Shown: piece after piece, positions 16,764 through 25,364 of the stretch | Numbering within the stretch: position 1 is the first letter of the stretch | Layout: every line of letters starts with the position of its first letter | Source: an uncultured beta proteobacterium | Lineage (GTDB): Bacteria; Pseudomonadota; Gammaproteobacteria; Burkholderiales; Burkholderiaceae_C | Assembly (NCBI GenBank): GCA_903845935.1 | Contig: CAIMZI010000010.1 | Coordinates: 1 to 64,000, forward strand | Direction: 5' to 3' | DNA: 64,000 nucleotides | Notes under the pieces: generated by a model | Seen by the model: the letters and a program-made list of their open reading frames with translations, nothing else | Database searches by the model: none | Told to the model about the DNA's origin: nothing | Made by a program: the position numbers and the translations under genes

Positions 16764-17687
16764 TCAGGATTTCTTTTTGGAGTAAGGCAACAGGCCCTTG
16801 CCGCGCGGCTGGGTGGCGACCATGCCACCCACGCGCTCATAGACGCGCACATAGTCCACCACCAGTTCGGCGGGGAATCGGGTGGCAGGGTTGGGATGGC
16901 CGGGGAAGTTGCCGCCGACCGCGACATTCATCAGCAGGTAGAAGGGGTGGTCAAAGGGTGCGGGCCAGGGATTGATGTCGGCCGCACGCGTGGCCTCCAC
17001 TCCGGCACCGTCCTGGGTCTTGCTGCAACTCCACCAGAAGTTTTGCGTGGCCCAATGCACGCCGTCCAGATACCAGCGGATCTCGCCCGGGTCCCATTCC
17101 ACCGCGTAGACATGCCAGTCGCTCACCAGGCTGCCTGCAGGCAGTTCATGCGTGTGGGTGACCAGCGTGCGCTTCGGGTAGGTGGAGCCAAAGTGGATCG
17201 AGCCCAGGGTCTTGCCCGGCTCTTCGCCGTGGATCTCCATCACATCAATTTCACCGGAGGCGGCCCAGCCACCGTGCGTGTCGGTTTGCGGCAACATCCA
17301 CAATGCGGGCCACAAGCCTTTACCCCAGGGAACCTGGGCACGAAACTCAAAGCGGCCATAGCGCTGGTTGAACAACGGCGAGCCATCGCGCTGGCGCGTT
17401 TTCAGGCGCGCCGACGTGTAGCCGCAACCGTGCAGCGACTCCTTGATGGCGCGTATGTGCAGGGCGCCATCCTTCACAAAGGCATTCTCTGGCGAGTCGG
17501 TGTAGTACTGCAGCTCTTCATTGCCCCAGCCCGGCACCCAGCTGTGGCTTGCGTAGTCGAAGAAACCATTGCCAATATCAAAATCCCATTTGCTGCGGTC
17601 TATGGCCGGAGCATCAAACTCGTCGTTCCACACCAGCTTCCAGCCCTTGATCTGGCCGCCCGGTGGCTTCACTTGAGGCGCTTTCAT
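16764..17687 (-). CDS. GH16 endo-beta-1,3-glucanase without signal peptide
   Basis: A 307-residue GH16 catalytic domain. It starts KAPQVKPPGGQIKGWKLVWN with no hydrophobic segment, so it is predicted to be cytoplasmic. The catalytic motif SGEIDVMEIHG has nucleophile E146, D148 and acid/base E151. The flanking WPALWMLP and the YYTD region are typical of laminarinases. A basic tail (PYSKKKS) ends the protein. It lies between the ABC ATPase gene (18 bases away) and GH17 copy B (three bases) in the importer operon. An endo-acting laminarinase inside the cell is unusual and implies that fairly long oligosaccharides are imported. Export by an unrecognised route cannot be ruled out. Confidence 0.9.
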   Translation of the reverse strand: MKAPQVKPPGGQIKGWKLVWNDEFDAPAIDRSKWDFDIGNGFFDYASHSWVPGWGNEELQYYTDSPENAFVKDGALHIRAIKESLHGCGYTSARLKTRQRDGSPLFNQRYGRFEFRAQVPWGKGLWPALWMLPQTDTHGGWAASGEIDVMEIHGEEPGKTLGSIHFGSTYPKRTLVTHTHELPAGSLVSDWHVYAVEWDPGEIRWYLDGVHWATQNFWWSCSKTQDGAGVEATRAADINPWPAPFDHPFYLLMNVAVGGNFPGHPNPATRFPAELVVDYVRVYERVGGMVATQPRGKGLLPYSKKKS

Positions 17688-17705
17688 GCGGGTGGCACCA
17701 CGCGC

Positions 17706-18761
17706 TCAAGCCATCAAACGGCCGTCATCGCCAAAGGCCAGAGACCAGGCGGCATTGGGCTGCAGACCCACGGTTTGTCCGGCGTTGCAATCGGCGTGAC
17801 CGGCACCCACCTTGGCATTGAGCAAGCCGCTGATACCTTCCACCCGCAGGTGAATGATGGACGAGTCGCCCAGGTGTTCGGCCAGCACCACAGCGGCGGG
17901 CACGCCCTGGTCGGACGCTGCAATTTGCAGATGCTCGGGGCGCAGGCCGACGCGTTTGACCTTCTCGGAACCGGCTCCCAGCAATTGCGTCCACAGCCTC
18001 TGGTGCGCAAGCGGCGCATCACCAGTCGGCTTGTCAATCAGGTTGATGCGCGGCGCGCCTATGAAGGCGGCGACAAATTCGGTGGCGGGTCGGTTGTAGA
18101 GTTCCAGCGGAGCGCCCAGTTGTTCGATCACGCCCTTGTTGAAGACCGCAATGCGGTCGCCCAGCGTCATCGCCTCCACCTGGTCGTGCGTCACATAAAT
18201 CATGGTGGTGCCGAGCTCGGCATGCAGGCGCGACAACTCCACCCGCATGTCCACCCGCAAGGCGGCGTCCAGATTCGACAGCGGTTCATCAAACAAAAAC
18301 ACTTTCGGCTTGCGCACAATGGCGCGGCCGATGGCCACACGCTGGCGCTGGCCACCCGACAACTCCTTGGGAAAGCGGCCCAACAAATCGGTCATGCGCA
18401 ATATTTCAGCAGCGTGGCTCACCTGCTTGTCGCGCTGGACCTTGTCGACACCAGCCATCTTCAGGGCAAAGCCCATGTTCTCGGCCACGGTCATATGCGG
18501 ATACAGCGCGTAGCTCTGGAACACCATGGCCGCACCGCGATCGGCCGGATGCAGATCGTTGGCGCGCTCACCGTCAATCAGCAAGCCCCCGGCCGTAATG
18601 GTTTCCAGACCAGCAATCATGCGCAAGGTGGTGGACTTGCCGCAGCCGCTGGGCCCCACAAACACCATGAATTCGCCGTCGCGTATGTCGAGGTCAATGC
18701 CACGGATCACATCCACCGCGCCATAACTTTTGCGCAAACCCTTCAAGCTGACTTGTCCCAT
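17706..18761 (-). CDS. ABC sugar importer ATP-binding subunit (UgpC/MsmK-like)
   Basis: A 351-residue ATPase that powers the carbohydrate importer encoded downstream in coordinates. The ATG at 18761 has GGAG seven bases upstream; the longer frame to 18818 lacks this and overlaps the GH1 stop. Walker A GPSGCGKST is at about 36-44, signature LSGGQRQR at about 135, and Walker B VFLFDEPLSN at about 155. The C-terminal extension of about 115 residues is the regulatory OB-fold domain found in MalK-type subunits. It sits between the GH1 and GH16 genes in one operon. MalK-type subunits of this class can serve several sugar importers. Confidence 0.93.
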   Translation of the reverse strand: MGQVSLKGLRKSYGAVDVIRGIDLDIRDGEFMVFVGPSGCGKSTTLRMIAGLETITAGGLLIDGERANDLHPADRGAAMVFQSYALYPHMTVAENMGFALKMAGVDKVQRDKQVSHAAEILRMTDLLGRFPKELSGGQRQRVAIGRAIVRKPKVFLFDEPLSNLDAALRVDMRVELSRLHAELGTTMIYVTHDQVEAMTLGDRIAVFNKGVIEQLGAPLELYNRPATEFVAAFIGAPRINLIDKPTGDAPLAHQRLWTQLLGAGSEKVKRVGLRPEHLQIAASDQGVPAAVVLAEHLGDSSIIHLRVEGISGLLNAKVGAGHADCNAGQTVGLQPNAAWSLAFGDDGRLMA

Positions 18762-18814
18762 TTTTATGCTCCTGCTTAGTGATGCAATTTTTAAATTCGG
18801 CTTCTCATTTGGCT

Positions 18815-20188
18815 TCAAATGGCGTTGATCGCCGCCACCTTTTGTGACCTATGGCCTGGACGCGCAGTGAGCATGGCGGCATACCAAATGGCGCTGTCCT
18901 TGAGCGTTCTCTTTTGCGTAGCGTAGTCCACATGCACGATGCCAAAGCGCTTGGCGTAACCGGAGGCCCACTCAAAGTTGTCCAGCAGGCTCCAGACCAT
19001 ATAGCCCTCCATGCGTACACCCTGGCGCATGGCCTCGGCCACGGCCTCAATATGGCGGGCGATGTAGTCGGTGCGGTCGGCGTCATGAACCTGCCCGTCC
19101 TGCACCGCGTCTTTGAAGGCGCCACCGTTTTCCGTCACATACAGGGGCGGCACGGGATAGTCGGTATGCATGCGCACCAGCAGTTCGGTCAGGCCCTCGG
19201 GGTATACCTCCCAACCCATATCGGTGATGGGCAAGCCGCTTTGTTTGGCGTCCCAGGGCCCCTTGGCGCTGATGACGGCACGCGAGTAGTAGTTGACACC
19301 CATGAAGTCCATGGGTGTGCGGATCGCATCCAGATCGCCGGCCTGCAGTTGCGGCGCATCGGCCCCCAAATAAGCCAACACATCGGCCGGATAGCTGCCC
19401 TGGAACAGGGGATCCATATACCAGCGCAGCAGCTTGCCGTCTTCCAGATGGGCCTGTGCCTGGTCTTCTGCCGAATCAGTGGCGCTTTGCACCGGCGACA
19501 GATTCAGCACGATACCAAGGCGGGTCTTGCTGCCCTGCGCCCGCAAGGCCTGCAGTGCCAGGCCGTGGCTGAGCAGCAAATGGTGCGAGGCCTGTGCGGC
19601 CGCTGCACGGCTCTTGATGCCGGGCGCAAAAATGCCCTGCTCGTAACCCAGCACCGCCACCACCCAGGGTTCGTTGTGCGTGGTGATGCTGGCCAGGCGG
19701 TCGCCCATGCGCTGGTCTATGCCCTGGGCATATTCCACAAACCGATGCACGGTGTCGCGGTCGGTCCAGCCGCCCTTGGCCTGCAGCTCGCTGGGCAGGT
19801 CCCAGTGGTTGAGCGTCAGGTAGGGCTTGATGCCACGCGCCAGCAGTCCGTCCACAATGCGCTCGTAAAAGTCCAAGCCCTTTTCGTTCCAGGCGCCACT
19901 CCCCCCGGGGCGCACGCGCGGCCAGGACACCGAGAAGCGGTAGGCATCCACGCCCAGGCGGTCAATCAAGTCCAGATCGTCTTGCCAGCGGTGGTAATGG
20001 TCGCAGGCTGTGACACCGTCGCTGGCATCGGCAATGGCACCGGGCTGTTTGCAAAAGTCATCCCAGATGGACGGACCCTTGCCGTCCACATCGGCAGCCC
20101 CTTCAATCTGAAAGGAACTGGTGGCCACGCCCCAGACAAATTTTTCGGGGAAGGAGGCTGTCGTAGTGATGGCAGGTGCTTGGGTCAT
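18815..20188 (-). CDS. GH1 beta-glucosidase
   Basis: A 457-residue family 1 glycosidase that would release glucose from short beta-glucosides such as laminaribiose. The GH1 N-terminal signature FVWGVATSSFQIEG is at about 17-30, acid/base E173 in TTHNEPW, and nucleophile E353 in YVTENGG. The WSLLDNFEWASGY segment near the C-terminus completes the sugar-binding site. It has no signal peptide, and length is standard. It lies in the importer operon, 67 bases after the permease gene. Inferred role: last step of intracellular laminarin breakdown. Confidence 0.95.
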   Translation of the reverse strand: MTQAPAITTTASFPEKFVWGVATSSFQIEGAADVDGKGPSIWDDFCKQPGAIADASDGVTACDHYHRWQDDLDLIDRLGVDAYRFSVSWPRVRPGGSGAWNEKGLDFYERIVDGLLARGIKPYLTLNHWDLPSELQAKGGWTDRDTVHRFVEYAQGIDQRMGDRLASITTHNEPWVVAVLGYEQGIFAPGIKSRAAAAQASHHLLLSHGLALQALRAQGSKTRLGIVLNLSPVQSATDSAEDQAQAHLEDGKLLRWYMDPLFQGSYPADVLAYLGADAPQLQAGDLDAIRTPMDFMGVNYYSRAVISAKGPWDAKQSGLPITDMGWEVYPEGLTELLVRMHTDYPVPPLYVTENGGAFKDAVQDGQVHDADRTDYIARHIEAVAEAMRQGVRMEGYMVWSLLDNFEWASGYAKRFGIVHVDYATQKRTLKDSAIWYAAMLTARPGHRSQKVAAINAI

Positions 20189-20256
20189 GAAATGATGTGG
20201 CCAGACGATGTATTTTTATGTGCGACGTAAAGTCAGAAGGTAGGCAAACGGGCGAC

Positions 20257-21081
20257 CTACTTGACTGCGCCTGCAGTCAACCCGTCAATCAGGCGGCGCG
20301 AGGAAATGGCAAACAGCACCAGCAAGGGCAAGGTGGCAATGGCCGAACCGGCCATGACCGCGCCCCACTCGGTATTGACCGGGCTTTGCATGCTGCGCAG
20401 GGCCAGCGGCAGGGTGTACATCTCGGGCGAGCGCATCACGATCAGCGGACCGATAAAGTTGTTCCAGGACGCGATAAAGGTGATCAGCCCCAGCGTGCCC
20501 ATGGCCGGTGCCAACAGCGGCAACACGATGCGCCAGTAGATGCCGAGCTCGCCACAGCCATCCATGCGCGCGGCCTCGATCAGGTCTTTGGGAATGGACG
20601 CGCCTATGAATTGGCGCATCATGAAAATGCCAAAGGCACTGGCGGCGCCGGGAATGTACAGGGCACGGGGCTGGTCTATCCAGCCAAAGGCGTCCATGAT
20701 CATGAAGGTCGGAATCATGCCCAAAAAGGAGGGCAAGAGCATGGTACCCATCACCAGCAAAAACAGGGGCTGCTTGCCGCGGAATTCAAACATGGCAAAG
20801 GCATAGCCACCCATGGAGCAAAACAACAGCGTCAAGGCGGTAGAGGCCAGCGCCACATACAGGCTCCAGCCCAGGCTGCGCCAGAATGGAATCTTCTCGG
20901 TCAGGATCTGCAGGTTGAGCAGAAAGCTATCGCCAAAGAACAGCGGCGGCGGCAGATTGAAGATCTCGGTGCGTGAATGCGTGGCAAACACGAACATGAA
21001 ATAGAAGGGTGTGAGCATCAGCAGCGCGCCCACGCCCACCAGCAAGTAGGCCGCGCGCGGCGCCAGTTTTTCAGTGTTCAT
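20257..21081 (-). CDS. ABC sugar importer permease (MalG-like)
   Basis: A 274-residue inner-membrane permease with six predicted helices. The permease-ATPase coupling loop EAARMDGCGELGIYWRIVLP, with the conserved EAA and G, is at about 178-197. The ATG at 21081 has GAGG eight bases upstream and was chosen over the 14-codon-longer frame. It follows the MalF-like gene by 10 bases. It belongs to the CUT1 carbohydrate uptake group by architecture: two permeases, one binding protein, one MalK-type ATPase. Confidence 0.93.
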   Translation of the reverse strand: MNTEKLAPRAAYLLVGVGALLMLTPFYFMFVFATHSRTEIFNLPPPLFFGDSFLLNLQILTEKIPFWRSLGWSLYVALASTALTLLFCSMGGYAFAMFEFRGKQPLFLLVMGTMLLPSFLGMIPTFMIMDAFGWIDQPRALYIPGAASAFGIFMMRQFIGASIPKDLIEAARMDGCGELGIYWRIVLPLLAPAMGTLGLITFIASWNNFIGPLIVMRSPEMYTLPLALRSMQSPVNTEWGAVMAGSAIATLPLLVLFAISSRRLIDGLTAGAVK

Positions 21082-21091
21082 TGCTTGCCTC

Positions 21092-22039
21092 TTATTGGGA
21101 GCCGTCACGCGGTTTGAAGGCACGGTTGGTCAGCCAGGTCAGTACTGCCACCACCACAAACAGCAGCCAGGAAAGCGCGCTGGCGGCGCCAAAGTCATTG
21201 AACTCAAAGGCCGTGCGGTACATGTACATGGCCGTGGTCATGCCGGCCTGATCGGTGCCGCCACGCCCGCCGGTCAGGATGAAGGGCTCTTCAAACAGTT
21301 GCAGCCCACCGACCACGCTGAGCGTCACGCCAAAGTAAATCATCGGCTTGAGGCTGGGCAGCGTGATGTAGAAAAACTGCTGCAGGCGGCGCGCACCGTC
21401 CATGGTGGCGGCCTCGTAAATGTCCTTGGGGATGGTCTGCAAGGCCGCCAGATACAGCACGGTGTTGAAGCCGATGTAACGCCAAAACACCACAATCGCC
21501 ACCGCCGGTTTGACGTTCTCGGCGCGGTTCAGCCAGTCGATAGGCTCGCCCGAAATCAACCAGCCCAGGCCCGGCAGTTGCGACAAAGCGCGCAGGGAGA
21601 TATTGATCAGCCCAAAATCGGTCGAAAACAGCGTGCCAAACATCATGGCAATCGCCACGGTGGAGGTGATGTAGGGCAGAAAGTAAGCACCAATCACGCT
21701 GTTGCGCGTGCGCTTGAACGAGGTGTGGATGAAATAGGCCAGCGGTATGGCAATCACATGCTGCGGTACACCGGAGGCAAAGGCCAGCCAGGCCGTATTC
21801 TTCAGCGACTTCCAGAACCACTCGTCGGTGATGGCGAAGGCGAAGTTGCCCAGGCCAACAAACTTCATGCTTGACAGCCCCGCCGTGGGCTCCCAAGTTT
21901 GGAACGCCAGGTAAAAGGAAAACACCAGCGGAAACACGCCGAACACCAGAAACAGGATCAGAAACGGGCTGACCAGCAAGTACGGCACGACCTTGGGCGA
22001 TAAGCGCCAGACCGGGCGCTGTGAACTTGTGCTTGTCAT
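21092..22039 (-). CDS. ABC sugar importer permease (MalF-like)
   Basis: A 315-residue inner-membrane permease with six predicted helices and an EAATMDGARRLQQFFYITLP coupling loop at about 220-239. It starts 12 bases after the binding-protein stop and precedes the MalG-like gene by 10 bases. With these it forms a CUT1-type importer, inferred to carry laminari-oligosaccharides because of the four glucanase genes in the same operon. Confidence 0.93.
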   Translation of the reverse strand: MTSTSSQRPVWRLSPKVVPYLLVSPFLILFLVFGVFPLVFSFYLAFQTWEPTAGLSSMKFVGLGNFAFAITDEWFWKSLKNTAWLAFASGVPQHVIAIPLAYFIHTSFKRTRNSVIGAYFLPYITSTVAIAMMFGTLFSTDFGLINISLRALSQLPGLGWLISGEPIDWLNRAENVKPAVAIVVFWRYIGFNTVLYLAALQTIPKDIYEAATMDGARRLQQFFYITLPSLKPMIYFGVTLSVVGGLQLFEEPFILTGGRGGTDQAGMTTAMYMYRTAFEFNDFGAASALSWLLFVVVAVLTWLTNRAFKPRDGSQ

Positions 22040-22051
22040 GGTGGTGTGCGC

Positions 22052-23320
22052 TTAGCGGGCTACGCGGCGTTCCAGCAGCGCCTTGGCATCTGCCAGCGCG
22101 GTCTTGATGTCCTTGCCCTGGTCCAGCACCTTGTCCATTTCGGTGTTGATGATTTCCTCGGCAATCGGGTCGAGCTTGTGCACATCGACGGCAGTGATCT
22201 TGTTGGCAGCATCGCGCCACAACAGGCGTGCCTTCTGGCCGCCCAGGAATTCGATCGGCTGGTCAAAGAAGGCATCCTTGTGCACGTCCACTAACGCCGG
22301 GAAAGCGTCCTGCGACTTGAAGGCGCTGAGCTGCATTTCAGGGTTCAGCGTCATCATCTGGATGAACTCCCAGGCCAGGGCCTTGTTCTTGGACACCTTA
22401 GGGATGGTGTAGAAACTGCCACCCCAGGAGCCATAGGCTTTTTCCGGCAACTGGGCGGCACGCCACAGCCCCTTGGTGTTGGGTGCTAGCCAGTTGTTCA
22501 GGTGACCGGCCAGCCAGGCGCCCGAGAGTTGCGTGGCAATGGTGCCGCGCTTGAAGCCCTCGGACCATTCGTTGGACCAGGCGCCGATCTTGCCGTCCAG
22601 CTTTTGCTCGCGCACCTTCTTGGCCAGCTCAAAGGCGCGCACAAAGCGCGGTGTGTCCACCAAGACCTTACCCTTGTTGTCTATGTACAGGCCTTCGCCG
22701 GGCTTGATGTCGGAGCGGATGACGATGTCCTTGACATCGCGCGCATGGGCCACCAGGTAGGCACCGGTAGCGGCCTTGATCTTGACACCGGAGGCCACAA
22801 ACGAGTCCCAGGACTGGGTCAGGTCGGACTCCTTCACCCCGGCTTTTTTGAGCAGATCTTCGCGGTACAGCAGCGTGCCGGGCCCTATGTCTGCGGGTAC
22901 GGCCACCACGGTGCCGGCGTTGGTGGTTCCCTGGCGGAAGGCGTAGGGCACAAAATGCGCCTGCTGGCTCTTGATGTTGTAGGGCGCAGCGCCCAGGTCT
23001 TCCAGGCCCCCGCCCTCGGCAAAGCGGGCCACAAAGCCGTATTCAACCACCATCACATCGGGCAAATTGGACGAGGTGGAGAGTGCGGTGGTCATCGCCG
23101 TATGGTGGTCGGCGAAGGCACGGCTGATGACCTTGATCTCGACGTCCGGATGCTTCTTCTTCCACATCGGAATGGCCGACTTGGCAATCTCGTCCACCGC
23201 AGGATAGGCCGCAACCGTCAGGGTTTGCTGTGCCGAGGCGCTGGCCACCAAGGTCAGGCCAGCCAGACCGGCCATCAGAAAGCGCAGGGAAGTACGGAAG
23301 GGCGGGCGAACTTTGAGCAT
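22052..23320 (-). CDS. ABC sugar importer periplasmic binding protein
   Basis: A 422-residue family 1 extracellular solute-binding protein. It has a signal peptide (residues 1 to about 30, ending ASA), then the type I fold beginning QTLTVAAYP, with conserved patches around FKRGTIATQLSGAW and YGSWGGSFYTIPK. An AGGAG ribosome site precedes the ATG by six bases. It is the first gene of an eight-gene operon running to 14851, and a perfect LacI operator lies 30 bases upstream of its start, overlapping the likely promoter. Inferred ligand: beta-1,3-gluco-oligosaccharides. Confidence 0.92.
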   Translation of the reverse strand: MLKVRPPFRTSLRFLMAGLAGLTLVASASAQQTLTVAAYPAVDEIAKSAIPMWKKKHPDVEIKVISRAFADHHTAMTTALSTSSNLPDVMVVEYGFVARFAEGGGLEDLGAAPYNIKSQQAHFVPYAFRQGTTNAGTVVAVPADIGPGTLLYREDLLKKAGVKESDLTQSWDSFVASGVKIKAATGAYLVAHARDVKDIVIRSDIKPGEGLYIDNKGKVLVDTPRFVRAFELAKKVREQKLDGKIGAWSNEWSEGFKRGTIATQLSGAWLAGHLNNWLAPNTKGLWRAAQLPEKAYGSWGGSFYTIPKVSKNKALAWEFIQMMTLNPEMQLSAFKSQDAFPALVDVHKDAFFDQPIEFLGGQKARLLWRDAANKITAVDVHKLDPIAEEIINTEMDKVLDQGKDIKTALADAKALLERRVAR

Positions 23321-23349
23321 GGAATCTCCTGTTTGACTCTTGCAATTAT

Positions 23350-23361
23350 GAAAGCGCTTTC
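23350..23361. promoter_or_regulatory. LacI-family operator before the importer operon
   Basis: Perfect GAAAGCGCTTTC palindrome 30 bases upstream of the binding-protein ATG and 55 bases past the lacI-type stop. Its position close to the start codon suits repression at or just after the promoter. Confidence 0.8.
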
Positions 23362-23415
23362 ATTGTAGGCAACTTCACACCTGCAGGGGCTCAGGGTATT
23401 CCCGATGGCGAGGTT

Positions 23416-24468
23416 TTAAATGCTCAGGCGCCGACAGGACTCGCGCGAAACGAGGCGCGGCGCTGGCACTTCAAACACCGGTTTTTCACCCGCCAGCATT
23501 TGCAGCAGTACATCAACCGCCTGTTGCCCCAACTCAAAAGCCGACTGGTGGATGCTGCTCAGCGGTGGATTGGAGTAAAGGGACGAAGACAAATCGTCGT
23601 AGCCTATCAGCGACACATCTTCGGGCACCCGCAGGGAATGCCGACTCAGGCCCAGCGCTGCACCCACGGCCATCTGGTCGTTGGCGGCAAAGATGGCGGT
23701 AAAGCGTTTGCGCGTTGCCAGCAGATCGCCCACCGCCTGCAGACCACTGGCCTCGTAAAAGCCGCCCTCCGCCACCAGGGCCGGATCGAAGCGGATGCGT
23801 GCGGACTCTAAGGCATTTCGATAGCCCTGCAGTCTATCGATGGCGTCCGGGTGCTGCGGGTCGCCCGAGATAAAGGCAATCTGGCGATGGCCCAGGTCAA
23901 TCAAATGCTGGGTTGCCAGCCGCGCGCCCTCCACGTTGTCGCAGTACAGAGCGGCAAGACCAGGGGCGCTGAGTTTGCGCCCTGTCACCACAATCGGCAG
24001 TGTCTTGGCGTAAGCCTTGAGCGCCTTGTCGGTCAGGCGACCGGTCAGCACGATGATGCCATCCACCCGGCGCGAACGCAGCACATCCATACACTTGGTT
24101 TCGACCGCCGCATCCCACTGACCACTGACAAACAGGGGGCTGTAACCCAGGGGCAGTAGCTTCTCCTCGATGCCACGCAGGGCCGAGCCGTAAAACGGAC
24201 TGTCCAACGCCTGCGTCACCACGCCGATGCTGAAGGTGCGTCCGCCCGCCAGGCCGCGCGCCACCGGATTGGGTACAAAGCCCAACTTGGCAATGGCCGC
24301 ATCGACCGCTTCCTTGCGCACGGCGCTGACCACCGCAGTGCCATTCAATATGCGCGACACGGTGGCTGGAGAAACACCCGCTTCCCTTGCGACCATCTCC
24401 AAGGTGACGGTTGGGGACATCGCTTTTACCATGTCTTTCACACTGCGCTTGGGACTCTGAATATTCAT
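23416..24468 (-). CDS. LacI-family transcriptional regulator of the glucan locus
   Basis: A 350-residue regulator. The ATG at 24468 is preferred; an upstream TTG frame begins at 24510 inside a putative operator. The DNA-binding helix-turn-helix VTLEMVAREAGVSPATVSRI is at about 22-41, followed by the hinge with NPVARGLAGG. A periplasmic-binding-protein-like sensor domain covers about 75-340 (IGVVTQALDSPFYG, DGIIVLTGR, GYDDL, PPLSSIHQ). It lies directly upstream of the importer operon on the same strand. The four GAAAGCGCTTTC sites are its probable targets, and an imperfect copy lies 24 bases before its own ATG, suggesting autoregulation. Effector unknown, presumably a gluco-oligosaccharide. 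Confidence 0.93.
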   Translation of the reverse strand: MNIQSPKRSVKDMVKAMSPTVTLEMVAREAGVSPATVSRILNGTAVVSAVRKEAVDAAIAKLGFVPNPVARGLAGGRTFSIGVVTQALDSPFYGSALRGIEEKLLPLGYSPLFVSGQWDAAVETKCMDVLRSRRVDGIIVLTGRLTDKALKAYAKTLPIVVTGRKLSAPGLAALYCDNVEGARLATQHLIDLGHRQIAFISGDPQHPDAIDRLQGYRNALESARIRFDPALVAEGGFYEASGLQAVGDLLATRKRFTAIFAANDQMAVGAALGLSRHSLRVPEDVSLIGYDDLSSSLYSNPPLSSIHQSAFELGQQAVDVLLQMLAGEKPVFEVPAPRLVSRESCRRLSI

Positions 24469-24491
24469 ACTGCCCGATAATAATTCAGCTT

Positions 24492-24505
24492 TGTAAGCGT
24501 TTTCA
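24492..24505. promoter_or_regulatory. imperfect LacI-type operator, possible autoregulation
   Basis: TGTAAGCGTTTTCA agrees with the TGAAAGCGCTTTCA extended consensus at 12 of 14 positions and lies 24 bases before the regulator's ATG. Confidence 0.5.
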
Positions 24506-24554
24506 GGCAATTGAGCGCCATATTTTCAAGGTTGATTGAATTGATCGGCGCGAC

Positions 24555-25364
24555 CTAGCGCATGTTCAGCCCTGCCGTCTCCTCACTCATGTCCTTTAAG
24601 GCGATGCCGCTCTCTCCCCGCTTGAGTGCCTGCGCAATCAGCCAGGCCAGTTTGTGGGCTGCCGCTGCGAATGACAGACCTTCGGGCCGCACGTTGGAGA
24701 TGCAATTGCGCTCTGCGTCATGGCGTCCCCGGCGCGGCGCGTAAGTCAGGTACAAGCCTAGGCTGTCGGGAGAACTCAGACCGGGTCGCTCACCAATCAG
24801 CATCACACAGAGGCGCGCACCCAGGGCTTCGCCGACATCGTCGGCCACCGCCACCCGCGCTTGGCTCACCACGACGATGGGTGCCAGCTGTGTGCCCTCT
24901 GGCAGGCGCGGCAACAGCGCTGCCAGCAAGGGCACGGCGTGGCGCTGCAAGGCCAGCGAGGAGAGGCCGTCACCGATTACCAAGGCGATGTCGGGCGCGC
25001 CGTCCCGGCTGGCGGCCAGTGCACGCAATGCGCCCAGGTCGCTTGGCTGCAGTTGCCGACCCAGGTCAGGCCTGCGCAAATAGCTGGCGCGGTCGGTGGC
25101 GCAACTGTGCGCCAGCACCACGGCGTGCCCTGCCTGCTCCAGTTGTGCGCGGAGTGCGTCTACGTCCAGCGCCTGGTGAATGGCATCGCGGGCCAGCGCA
25201 TGGTCGCAGCCAAAGCGCAGCGCTTCGGCTGTGGGTATCGACACCCCGGCGCGCCCAAGTGCTATTCGGGCGGTGGTGGCCTTGCGCCAGTCGCTCCAGG
25301 GCATGGCGATGACAGCGGTACTTGGCAGCTGCAGCGCTGCGGCCGTGGCGGATGATTCGCTCAT
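24555..25364 (-). CDS. eutC: ethanolamine ammonia-lyase small subunit
   Basis: A 269-residue light subunit of the adenosylcobalamin-dependent lyase that converts ethanolamine to acetaldehyde and ammonia. Family segments seen are TTARIALGRAG near residue 31, the LVIGDGLSSLA stretch, and the C-terminal GERPGLSSPDSLGLYLTYAP and RNCISN motifs. The start overlaps the eutB stop by four bases (ATGA), as expected for a stoichiometric complex. No microcompartment shell genes or eutR are nearby, so it is the simple proteobacterial eutBC arrangement. Confidence 0.95.
   Translation of the reverse strand: MSESSATAAALQLPSTAVIAMPWSDWRKATTARIALGRAGVSIPTAEALRFGCDHALARDAIHQALDVDALRAQLEQAGHAVVLAHSCATDRASYLRRPDLGRQLQPSDLGALRALAASRDGAPDIALVIGDGLSSLALQRHAVPLLAALLPRLPEGTQLAPIVVVSQARVAVADDVGEALGARLCVMLIGERPGLSSPDSLGLYLTYAPRRGRHDAERNCISNVRPEGLSFAAAAHKLAWLIAQALKRGESGIALKDMSEETAGLNMR

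Noticed and set aside
17675-17690. Further LacI half-site GGCGCTTTCATG at the GH16 start
   Set aside because: It is the start codon region encoding MKAP; only one arm is present and it lies inside an operon.
16299-18779. 826-codon open frame on the plus strand opposite the GH17, GH16 and ABC ATPase genes
   Set aside because: It is antisense to four genes with clear family motifs, has no recognisable domain, and is low-complexity His/Gln/Arg-rich, as expected of a shadow frame in GC-rich DNA.
18851-20230. 459-codon plus-strand open frame opposite the GH1 gene
   Set aside because: The GH1 frame has both catalytic motifs; the antisense frame has none.
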